DNA of 64,000 nucleotides from Apostichopus japonicus (taxonomy: Eukaryota; Echinodermata; Holothuroidea; Aspidochirotida; Stichopodidae), in assembly GCF_037975245.1 (NCBI RefSeq), contig NC_092574.1, forward strand, positions 12,427,213-12,491,212, read 5' to 3'. The notes beneath the pieces were generated by a model. The model saw nothing but the letters and a program-made list of their open reading frames with translations. It was not told the DNA's origin and did not search any database. Shown piece by piece: positions 1-12,400 of the stretch (positions are counted from its first letter, which is position 1; each line of letters opens with the position of its first letter). The position numbers and the translations under genes were made by a program.

Positions 1-408
1 AACGGAAAATATCTTGGAGAACAACAAAGTTGAAAGTTGCAATTTTTCGACTTTTATGCCACCATTTGAAGTAAAATATAAATAGATAAGCTAGTTATGT
101 ATGTCGTTATGGCATACTGGAGTCAGTGAGGTTGAGAAATATCATAGTCGAGGACGCAAAATGCTGCTTTAATGTCAGTTTAGAGGTGACAGAACTTTGG
201 CAATGGGAGGGGGGGGAGGAGAAGGATCATATGTGTCTTACTTTCTATGCCACTCCATGGTCTGACTGACATTCTAGTTTTTAAAAAGTGAGCACTGGAG
301 ATAAATGAAAATTGTGATTATTACTGACAATTGATGTCAGAGCTGATGTAAGACTGCTGTTGTTGAAATGTCTGGATTTTTGAACATGCATCTTCATTTG
401 CTCCACAG
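1..408. other. HMMR intron, 3' part
   Basis: No exon is recognisable in this stretch. It ends in the acceptor ctccacag at 401-408 before the first visible HMMR exon. A G-run lies near 207-217. The rest is unremarkable AT-rich intron. Confidence 0.6.
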
Positions 409-3400
409 CCTCCATCTGGAAGTACACAAACAAAGAGGAGAGTTTCTCGCAGTCAAGATGACAGAAGACTCAAGGAACTGGAATCAGAGGTAAGAAGAAA
501 ACTTGTCAAATAAGTTTGTTAGGTGGCAAAATGTATTTCAGAATTTAATTAACATCTAGAACAAAGTGAACAAGTTTGCAAAGTTCCTTTGTTGTTAATA
601 TTTCCAACACATTCACTTTAGATTTACTTTGTCCATTTCTGCAGAAATTTGATAACATTTAGTGGGTAACTTCCTACTTCTAGTACTACGGAAAATCATA
701 AACCAAGTTCTCCGTCTATATATACTCCAAACTTATTGCAGTACAGGTTTAAAATCATAGATATACATGTGGCAAAATGTTTAGTATTCTCTACATTTTC
801 AATCTTAATCATTTATCTCTGATGACCATGATTCAATTGTTGTGGCATATTTGAAGCTAGATCTTTGTGGATTATGTTATGTAAACAACATGATCTTGGT
901 GTACACTTTATTTTCCTTGCTTTGAAAGGTACAAAGATTGGTCAAATACCAGGCTTACTTGGATCGTCAACGGCAGCAAGAGAAAGATGAAGTTACAAGA
1001 CTGGAGGGTAATCTTCAGAGAACACTAAAAGAAAAGACTGAAATACAGGCAGCTCTGGCCAAAACCGAGAAACAACTGCTTGACACTACCAAAGCAAGAG
1101 ACACCCTGAAAGCTAAGGTAACAGATTATACCTTTAGCGATAGAAACTAACATAGTCTAGATGTATCAATACTTCTAGACTCCTAGATGTTAGGCATTTG
1201 TTCATTTAAAAATGCAGAAAGGTAGATAATCCGAAAACTGTAATAGCTAGAGAAACATTTCTTGCACTTGGAATGTTCCTGTTTTTGTTGGAACTAAGCA
1301 TTTCCAGACTAAACTTTTTGCTTAATCTCATCCTTTAAAAGTGATCTTGTAAGTTAACTTTTGCAATTACAACTTCCTTTACTTTACGATGTACAGAATG
1401 TGTGCTTGGTATACAGCGCCTACTGAAAAGTGGCCTATATTTATTACACACAACTGTTCAGGCAGTGACATTCGGCTGTAACTAATGCAATATGCCCCCT
1501 TTAACTGTTTGGCTTTAGAGAATTTACAATTACACTGAACATGAAGAAAAATAACCTGTGTAACAACTCATGTAGACTAATTCCAACTTTACAAGTGGAG
1601 ATTGAAGATTAGTAACCATGAGTTCACTGAATGATACAAATCCATCTCTTTCTTTTACAGCTGGAAGGAATAGAAATATCTCAGAAGCGACATGACGGCC
1701 AGCAAAACAAAGAAATGCACCTGATGCAGGACCAGCTGCAGAGTAAAACTGAGGTCAGTTATAAACCCTAATAAATAATGTAGACCTGTTTTAACATCCT
1801 TTCCTAACATGCTACTTTCTGACATGCTGGGTAACATATATATATATATATATATATATAAATTTAAGAAATTTGAAGTGGTTGTCCCCAGGACAACCAG
1901 CTCACCAATTTTTGGTTGTCCTGCTGAAATTTTGGTCGTCCTGTAAAGCTATAGTAATTTATCTTCAGAAAAAAATACTTGTTTGGGACTTCTAAGAAAC
2001 CATGAATGTTGAGCGATTTCATGGATTCTAGATCAAATTCTGTGTTTCTTTCTGCGGCCTTGTTGGTTTTTATTTTCTAATAATGCTGACTGTAGCAAAG
2101 ATTGTGTACATTAGTTAGGTACATGATGTTTTGCTGCAGGGCGTAACGATACAATAATCATGTGATAAGCTGTAGGTGCGTCATAGTACTGGTCTAGTGT
2201 TTCAGTTTCAGTAATGTTATTAGCGGAAAAAAGTTTGCGTCCCAGGGACGCAAGCCCCCGAAAAAGTTTGCGTCCTGTAAAAAAAAGCTTGCGTCCCGAT
2301 TGAACACCAATTACGTTTATTGTATGACCTACTGTACTAATACTAGTGTAGTATCACTGCCTATACTTTGTGAATGTTATACACAATATTATAGGGCAGA
2401 TGGCTCAGTGTCTTAGCTTCGGTTTTTCACAGGGGCGGCCCGCCCGACTCCTCCTTTCGCCCACCCTGCGGTTTAAAAAAAAAATGCCCCCAGCCCCCTC
2501 CTTCATCCGCCCTTGTACTTCCCTACTCGCCAACTCTGTAGTAGCTCCATGCTTTGACCTTGAAGCGCTTCCAACAGCCAAACTCTTCAAAACCACTGTA
2601 CCTACAGTGTGCATATCTTTCGCTAAATTCCACCATGTAGTACTGCATTTACATAGGCCTGTTCGAACTTCATTTTCAACTACACTTGCGCAAATCTTTA
2701 AAATCTGATCCAACATTTATCCTGGGTTCATTGCAAACAATCATTTGTGCGAAAATTACAGGACTATGTGAATAGATTTTTACGCAATGTCGATAAAAAA
2801 AATCAAACTTCAATGTTCTAAAATACAGAAGTAAGTTTACACACGAATGTTGCTCCAAAATAAACTTTTCTGAAGCACGTGGTCAATTGAGCCGCGAAAA
2901 AGTTTGCAACTGAAACTACTGTGGTATGAATGCACATTTAGTTAGCAACTCTTATTGCACAGAAAAGAAACATACTGTGGGATAAAATATCCTTTCCAGA
3001 TCAGATATGTAAGCTTCCCACAAAACTCATAACATTTTCTGATCAAAACAATGATTAAAATATTAGGTGATAGTCTCAGAAACAATTCAAGTGCATCTTT
3101 GTACCAGCAGTTATTGTTGTCAAAATGTACGTTACAAATATGAGACAAGGCCTAACGTTATGATATTTGAGTGCACACATATGATAGCCTTTACCACAAA
3201 CTTTGTTATCTCTACACAAGGGAAAGTAAACGTTGCAAGTAATTGTGGTTAAACAACTTACTTCTTGTTCATTGAGCACTGAAAATGCAAGAATGTTTGC
3301 AAACAATCGGTAGGGACTATTAGCCAATCAATCACGGGAATCTTGGTAAAGCATCATTGTCTATTTTTAGCATGAAAATATCTGTAATGAAGTTTTGGTA

Positions 3401-6400
3401 ACCCTGTACCTTGCAGTTGATTGTTAAGATATATTTATTTTCAAACAAATTTAACGATAGTAGGAGAACTTTTGGTTCTTGTCAGAAAAAGTTGTGGTTT
3501 TTTGAAAAGAAATAATGAAAGATGTTCTTCAAAAATGTGTTTTGTTGTTTTCCGTTGACCTAGTTGTGAGTGTGTACTTGGTGTTCGTTTCTCAAAAAAA
3601 ATGTGGTGGGCGGTGGATGGGCGGGGTCTTTGCCTGTGGGGGTAAACCTGAACTCTGATTGGCCTTTGTTGACAAACGGACGGAACAGAAAATACCATGA
3701 AGCTTGGTTTGAGTGGTCCATGTCAATGTGAGGGCTTGTCCTTCCTATGTATATTATTTATTAGATGAAGTCGGAGTTTGGAATGAGTTTCTTCTTATTT
3801 GAAATGTCATTTTTCCGTGTCTTTTTCCGTTTGTTTCACGGAACATTAACCAGCCTTTTTGAAAGTTTTGGTTGTCCGCCGGGCAACCAGTACTTCAAGA
3901 TATGACAAGTTTTGGTTGTCCGGAAGGTAATTTGGTCGTCTCGGACGACCGCTAAATTTACACACTGATATATATTTTATGTGTGTGTGACCCATTTTGC
4001 AGTTTTTGGACTCATCAGGCAAAGGTAGGAATCTGACCTCAGACCTTTGTGTCACAGACTGGACCACAGTGAGTGTACTGGTGTGAATGCATATGAACTG
4101 GCTTTCTATCAACAAAGATTAGAACAGTCAGTTTCTGAAATAAATAGAGAATTTGTACCATTATTCTGAGATAATACACTAAGGTTCATTGACTTTGGAT
4201 TAACTTTAACATATTTCTAAAACTTTTCTAGGAGCTACAGAGACTGGAAACGCAGATGGGCTGTAAAGTGAAATCTCTGGAAGTGGACATTATCTCTTTG
4301 AAGTCGCAAATTCAGTCGTTGGAGGAAGACAGAACGGTTTTGGGTAATTGATTTCTTTTTGTCTCACATTAAAGGACCTGTACTGTACTTAAACCTCAAG
4401 TTTTACGTTCATGGAAGTGATTTCAGGAAACATTGCGACCTTTACAATCTTTTCAGCTTCCGAGTTGTATGCCTTGGGCACTGTGCCATGTAGATGATAA
4501 ACACACACATACACACAGAGCCCCAGGTAACCGTAGTGACCAGAAAATACCGGAAACTATCAACAATATCTATTCAGGCAGACGAACTCCTTTCGCATAT
4601 AAAATGGATACATCAAAATGTTTATTGGCAGCAAGTAGAGTCAGACTGATGAAACAGATCATCCAAAATTAGGAAGAAAAAGACAGACCAATACCATAAC
4701 GGCTTCACTGTTGCTTGTTTGTTTTATAATCCATCTTGGAAACTTGAAGGAAGTCGAATTGATCCTTAAAGTACGTTCACACTGTCAGGGTCTCAATAGG
4801 GATATGCATTTCTTTCCGGGTTCAAGCACTTTGAGCAGTCTGGGGATTATGTTGACTAACGTGATTTCAATCACTCTTTTTACGCCTGACGAAGGACCAG
4901 GGTGTCTGAAAATTTGTGTAGCGTGTAGTTATTTCTATTCTATTCTAAATATTATGTTTGGATTTAAAGGCATTACATGTTGTCCTCTTCTTTATACTCT
5001 ATATATATATATATATATATATGGGCAGGGTCAAGGGAAATGTAACAATTGGGTTGAAATTGGAAATGTACAGAACATGGTCAAATGTGGTATGGCTAGA
5101 TAGGTAAAGAGTTATATTTTACCACTGTGCTTGCAGAACAAAAATATACTAATTTAATAAAAAGTTATAGACATATATAACACATGCCAATTTGCACTTG
5201 TGTTATGCCAAAAATTATTGAATTTTGGGGATATTTTTAAAACCAAATTTTTCCTAGTACAAAGATGACTTAGAAAGATTACTTACACAGCCTAGTAGTC
5301 ATGGTCAATATTATGCATATCACAGGAATAATTCCCCTTCAATGTCTATAAATTGTTAATTAGCAGTAATTGCTAATTACCTGATTTGTCCCTCCGTTAC
5401 CTGTCCCTCCGTTACCAAGAAAATACATTTTTTTTTAATTTCTCAGTCATTCAATGCTGGAAAAATTTCATAATTTGTATAAAACACTTTCATAGGATTA
5501 ACCACTAAAGAAAAGTTAAACCAAGGAGTTAGCTACTTTTATGCTAAAATAAAGAACAAGTGAAGTAGTGTCCCTCCGTTACTGGTAACGGAGGGACAAT
5601 TGTTTAATGCAAGATTGTGCACAGATTCCTGCCAGTGGGAGTTTACTTGTTAAGTAGTTGTGCTCTTAAAATGGAATTCTTGACTTCCTGTTTATGTGAG
5701 GAGAACAACAGCTTGACTAACATTAATAAATTCCTCAGAATGTGAAGTTATGGAAGTCAAGAATAGCTACCTTTGAGTTAGAAAAACCCCACACCACAAA
5801 CACTGGCTGGAAGGTACAGAATGGAAGTTTTCATTCATACACTGCTGATTGCCAACCAGTTCAAAACTGTGAGCAATATTTCAGCTGTGAGAATCAAGGA
5901 CATTTTCTTCCATTTGCAAGAGCTTCCAAAGCCACTTTCCTTCAGCAAGAGCAAACTCAAAATTTGTTGATCAGGATTAAAAATAATAGAAAAGTTTGCA
6001 GACATGTTCAAAGCATACAGTAGTTATGATTGGAATATTGTCTTTTATTTTTATGATATTGTTGTTTTGTTTTGAGTTTATAAAAAATCGCAGGAAGTTA
6101 ATTCATCTATAGTTTCTAATCCACAAATAATACTTTCAGGCATACTGAACCTCTGCAGTACAGTAGCTACTGTACTGTCACTGTATCATGTTATGTCTCA
6201 AAATGTTTTTGTATTATTATTGTTGATAGTTGTTAAATTTTTATAATACCACTGCTTTATTACAGTATGGTTTTATCATTAAAGTTAGAAGTTACCTCAG
6301 CATTTCACTTTTAAGCCCAGTATCAATTATTGCACCAAGTGGTTTCTGCAAAGTACTAGTAGTATTTGGAAGACAAAATGTTTTTGTCATACTACTGTAA

Positions 6401-9400
6401 TGAAATTTCCTTTCTGCACATGGTACAGTATAGTAAGACGGGGTAAAAAAAAACCACAGGGTAGTTGGGGTAAAAAAAAACCCACCCCCACTACAATTCG
6501 TGAGAAAAAGAAACACATTTTTGTATGATGCATGTGAAAACCATGGTGCCCAAGTCAATTTGGACATACTTTATTGATTGTTACTATTCTTTTCCATCGG
6601 CGTACCGATACTTTTAGCGCCGATTTTTCCCATACTCTAAAAATAGCAAATATTTAAGTTCTGAACACTGTCCTTTAACTTTATCCCTCAAAAATATTAC
6701 AACTGATATAGAGGTTTTTGTTTCTTGGTTATGATAACAAGAGGTGTACCTACATGAATCAGTAATGTAAGTAGCCGCATGATCTGACATTTTTCTCGAA
6801 TGACGTGGGTTTTTTTTACCCCAGGGTTTAGTGTCCGTTTGGGGTAAAAAAAGACCAGTCCTAATTTCCTCCCAAAATGGTTTATATTTATCACAGAATG
6901 TTAGAATTGCTATATGATTGACACAGGGAGTACATCTATGCTCCTCTAATTTCTACCAATATAATAATTTACATTTTTATAACTAACTGTTGCCTGTTCT
7001 TAACCTAAGTTATTGCTATGTTAGCCTAGTGTTATAGCCTAACACAATATATGTCTGCTGTATATATGGTTATCTTGTTATTTTTAGAGTCCTAAATTAA
7101 TCTCTACCCTAAGTCCAAACCCCACTGCTGGATGTGATACTAATATATAGAATAAAACTCTTAAAACATGGTCAATAATGTTTTAGGGGGTATTAAACAG
7201 TCTTGTTAGAATCTTGCTTACTCTCAGAAGGTGGGGTGTGTTTCCCGGAGTTTATCGTTTGGCAATAGGTTAATTCATGCAGAACTCGATTGAAAATGCC
7301 CAAATAAAACTTTTCTAAAGTGTGCTGAAAATTTTTCTGGTGGTTTTGCGCATTTTCTTTGGTAGTATGTTGTTTTAACAGTGTGGACTTTTTTTACCCC
7401 AGCAGGGTTTTTTTTTACCCCAAAAATGACTGACAGCCGGGGTAAAAAAAAACCACCCCTTTTCTGGAATTTCTCCTTTACTCATTGTGATTGAAATTTT
7501 TATTATGGCTATTTAGGAAGGTATTCCCATTTGTCAACTGACAATGCTAAAATATCTACCTAAGCATCTACCTAACGAGTTTTATGTTAAACTTTCAGGA
7601 AACGGTTTTTTTTTACCCCATCTTACTATACAGTACCTGTGAACTGTCTATTCTAAATATGTGATTTACTGACGTGTTTTGAAGTGCACTAGCCACCAGC
7701 CCCCCCCCCCCCAACAGTTGCTAATAATGCAGTTAGACAGTACTAAATGATGAAGAGTGGTCTGTTTAAACTTGTTCTTTTAATCAATTTCTTACTATTT
7801 TTTCTTACATATTTATTAACAACTAAAATTGCTAATGTTTTGGTGAACAAAGCTGTTGGATTAATGTTCTTATCCTTGTTTCCCTAAGTAATATAACTTT
7901 TAGTCCAACAGCAATAAAAATATTGAATCTAAGCAGCAAAAACAGGCAAAAGGCTACACTAAACAACACTGAACATTTTGTGTCCCTCCGTTACCATCGG
8001 AATTGTACTGTACGAAATCAGCTGTAGATTTGACAATTGATGCCTGTTCATCTAATTTTTCCATGGTGTATGTGAAGCAATGTACCAGCCAACACCTGAT
8101 ATAAGTTACATGGTCAGTGCAACTTAAGAACAGTGGATTTGACATCTTCCAAAAAAAGTGTGAAAACACGTGTTCATTTGGTGTCCCTCCGTTACCATGA
8201 TGTTTATCATGCCATATTTTCCCTACAGTAACAGCCACAAGAATTAAGTTTATGGGTATGAAGCAAGTAACTACCTGTCTAGATAACCACACAAGAAATT
8301 GCAACATACTCCCTCAAACTAATGCAAAGAGAGACAAAATGTGTAAGGAAAACAGTCAAATGTCCCTCCGTTACCGCTTGACCCTGCCCATATATAATTG
8401 AAATCATAATGAGTTGGAAAATCCAGAACAGTGAGAAAACTTCCAGCCTCCACCCGGATTTTAACCCTGGCCTCCCGCTTTATATGCAGACTCCCTAACC
8501 ACTAGGATATGGACGCTAATTGTAGGTCCAGAGGTTCAAAACCTCCCAGGATTGCCATATTTGTGAATTTTTGGCAGAAAATAGAAGCGACCAGGTTTTG
8601 GGTGTAAAACAGCCCAACTGTCGGTCGATGGAGCAGACAGGCCAAAACCTGTCTTGGACGACTCATTTCACTTACAGTGTGATTTCTTGAGAATCCAGGA
8701 GTCTGTAGTGTTGAGGGTTGCAGAGTAGTCTGTTGGCTTCCCTCTCTGTAGAATTATATATATTATTTATATATTATGTATACTTCATAAAAATATATAT
8801 ACATAATATGAATTAATTAACTTCTCATGACAGGGACTCGCTGGCAAACAAGAAAATTAAAAGAAATACTCTGCTATTTATGAATATGATATTCTGTTTG
8901 CATACAGAGCACTTGACACTGGAAGCCACACTGTGAGCATGAAATTGTTAACATTGCAGTTTTGTTTCCAGTGTGAGTGCTTCACACACGCACACAAGTA
9001 TAATGTTTCTACTGCAGAAAGGGAAATATTGCATTATATGGGAAATGGAATGAAGTTCAACAAGCTCATTGTCCCTCTGGTATGTTGCAATATCCTAACA
9101 CAATATATTCCCATTTTGGCCTTTGAAGAAGATCCTGCTAGGATCGAAACATCAGGCCAACTTACTTTTACACACAATACTGTATATTACCAATAGTATT
9201 CTGTAACACATTTCATGTGTTTGTTTGTTTTTCTCTGTATTTTTCCTTTCCATCATAGAGACAAATTCATTGTTTCCTTGATAGGTATCATAACATGTCA
9301 ATGATGCTCATAAACTACATGAAACATATTTTCACCAAGTTACCCCTTGCTGCGGCATTAATAAAATTTTGTAAACCTTGCCAAAAATATTTGCCTGCCA

Positions 9401-12400
9401 GTCCTTTTGTCCAAACACTGTGACATGTGATTGATTAGGATTTATAGTTTTCCACAATTCTAAGTCAAAATTTCAATCTCAGTTTCTTCTTCCAGCTGTG
9501 AGTGTTAGAAGGTTACATATTCTTTTGAGAATGTACCTGTTTTTTACTTCAGATTGTGTCTTGATGTCATTGATGGTAAACCGGTAGGGAAAGCTTTAAA
9601 ACAAACATGACTATTTTAGTTTAAACTGTCTCTATATTCTTTTGGTAATTTTACTTTCATAGAGGATGCAACTGAAGAACTGAAAAAGAGGGAGAAACTG
9701 TTGGAAGAAACTAATAAAAAATATCAAGGTAAGCTTAAATGAACTAACATGCCATGGTGCATTTGCATTGTGAGGAACTTAAGAAGATAATCAGGTGATA
9801 TTTTGTGAAGGTAACTTCATGAATATTCAACCATCCAAGCTAACAGAACTTAAGGATCATGTAAACCTGTAGTGAATTTTTTTTTCCGAGAGTTGTTCAT
9901 GTCCTGAGATGAAGTGGTTCCGTCAGTTGAGTAGTATATTCCCATTACTGTCTGGAGGTGCCAGGTGGTGATTGCAGTTTCTTGACCCTCATATTCTTTC
10001 ACATGATATGCAGGTTTAATTTTAACCTGCCTTGTCACACAACCTGTCTCTGTGCATGTAATGTTAATAATAAATATTTGAATAAAAAGTTGAATACAAA
10101 AACTCAAAAATGTAATAAAAAATATACAAAAAGTATGAAGTGTATTAATAATAAATATATTCTGTTTCGATCGTGGATGTTTATCATGTATTCATTTGAC
10201 ATAACTTGAGATTCAGTTCCCCCCACAATAAGGATAAAGAAAGGTTTGAATCGATAACAAACTCATTGTTTCCAAAATGCTGTTATTCTTTTGCTCGCAC
10301 TGGCAGATATTGGAGAGAAATTGAAGAGCCAAGTGAAGGATCTACAAATGGAACTTCAAGCTTCGCACCGCAAAAATGAGGTGAGTTCTGACTCGCGAAA
10401 ATTAGGACTGCTTTAATTCTCTCATTAGCATTCACATATGGGATATGATTTTCATATGGTTCTTTTGAGATACAGTAAGGTTGTACATATCATGTTGCTC
10501 AGGAGGAGGATGTTACAGATTGTGTCGTTGCATTGTAACATGAGTATGCCAAATCTGACCACCGTCATTATTGGATGATCACAACTCAGAAAAGCAACAG
10601 TAATTACCAGATGGATATATATGCTATTTCTGGTCATGTCGAATTTAGAAATGTTGGATTGAAATATGTCATGCCTACTGATACTGAGAGTATGTTTTTT
10701 TTGTCTTGACAGACAAAATGAGGATGCACAAGTTTGGGTGGAAGGTGGGGAAGGGGTGGGAAACAGAAAAAAATGAGGATGCACATGTTTGTGAGGAAGG
10801 TGGGGGGGGGCATCGGAAGGACAGACAAAATGAGGATGCACATGTTATGGTGGAAGGTGAGGAGGGGGTGATGGGACAGACAAAATGAGGATGCACATGT
10901 TTGGGAGGAAGGTGGGGAGAGGGTGGGGGACAGACAAAATGAGGATGCACATGTTTGGGTGGAAGGTATGGAGGGGGTGGGTGGACAGACAAATGAGGAT
11001 GCACATTTTTGTGGGGGACAGACAATATGAGGATGCCCATGTTTGGGAGGAAGGTGGGAAGGGTGTGGGGGGACAAAACAATTAGGATGCACACGTTTTT
11101 GAGGAAAGGTGGGGGACAGACAAAATCAGGATGCAAATGTTTTGGTAGGAAGGTGGGGGGGCAAGGTGTGTGTATGTGTTAGCAGCCAATGATGTGCAAT
11201 TAATAAATCAGTCATGGAATTCATTGGTTAGCTGCTCATGGAGAGCTGAGCACAATAATAATAATAATGTGTTATTTCTTGAAGGCAAGTCAAACCTCTT
11301 TTCTCTGTTTGGAAAGTCTCTTGACTCAAAAACTGTAGATATGGAAAAGAAACTGGCAGCTTTGGAGTTTGATGTAGAAGAAAAGAAAAAGAAGCTAACT
11401 TTACTGGAAGGAGAAAGGTAAAGACTGGTTATGTGTCCAACATTCATTGTCTGAATGGTAATATTAATTCTGGCTCAGCTCAGGGCTAGCATGTGTTTTC
11501 ATTGATTGTGTGCTATATGTATGTTCTTATCGCTTGTAATAAATGTCTGTTGTCAGTGAAGGATTTAGCAGCTTACAAGCTGATGTCTAAAAGAATTTGG
11601 TATCAAGTCTTTTAAAACCTTCCTGCACACAGCAAGGGTCATTCAGGGTTGCCAGTTTTTCTGTGACCAAACCGGCCAAACTAGCAACCAAAGTGGGTGC
11701 AGGAAAATAAAGCGCCAAAACAAATTTGCTGTTATATGATGACAATTCAATTGACCCAGTATATTGGTTGGAATTGTGTGGTTTTGCAATTTGTGCAATT
11801 GTGATATCTTTGCTGACCCATTATGGGGTATGTGTATTAACTGACTTGTAGGCTATATGCAACCTTGCGTAAACAATATGAAATCGTTCATTGTTCTTTC
11901 TGAATAAGTAGGCTACAGAAAACGCCCGGAGCATTCATTTGCATCTGGCAAATTTGGCGTTTAAATGCCAAACTGGCAACCCTGGTGTCATTATGAATGT
12001 TCTATGTCTGGATTGCAGAAACATTTGTAATGTCATTTCATTTATGCAAAATGAATGTCAAAGGTTCATAAAAGGGTTTCACAAAGTCTAAGATCATTAT
12101 AAATAGACTGCTTAACAAACGTAGTCGTGAAGACCCCATTGTCTAAAGAACTGACCACTGCACACCAACCGTAGGACAGTCTTAAGGGTAGCCTTATGCA
12201 CACCCACACTGCCAAGCTGTCAACATGTCTTCACATAACACCCACACTGCCAAGCTGTCAACATGTCTTCACATAACACTCACACTGCCAAGCTGTCAAC
12301 ATGTCTTCACATAACACTCACACTGCCAAGCTGTCAACAGTTATTCACAGTCGATGTTGAGAGTCAGGCAGTATGTGGCAGGTTTTAGAAATCTAAGCTG

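Noticed and set aside
2370-2716. Open frames on both strands of about 100 codons
   Set aside because: They lie in a GC-richer repeat patch with no recognisable similarity on either strand.
8451-8517. A tRNA gene on the minus strand
   Set aside because: A- and B-box-like words are present, but acceptor and anticodon stems do not pair well enough.
10452-11136. Several overlapping minus-strand frames of 78-153 codons with HPHFVCPP-like repeats
   Set aside because: Translation of the ~60-bp minisatellite in several frames, with no start context or similarity.
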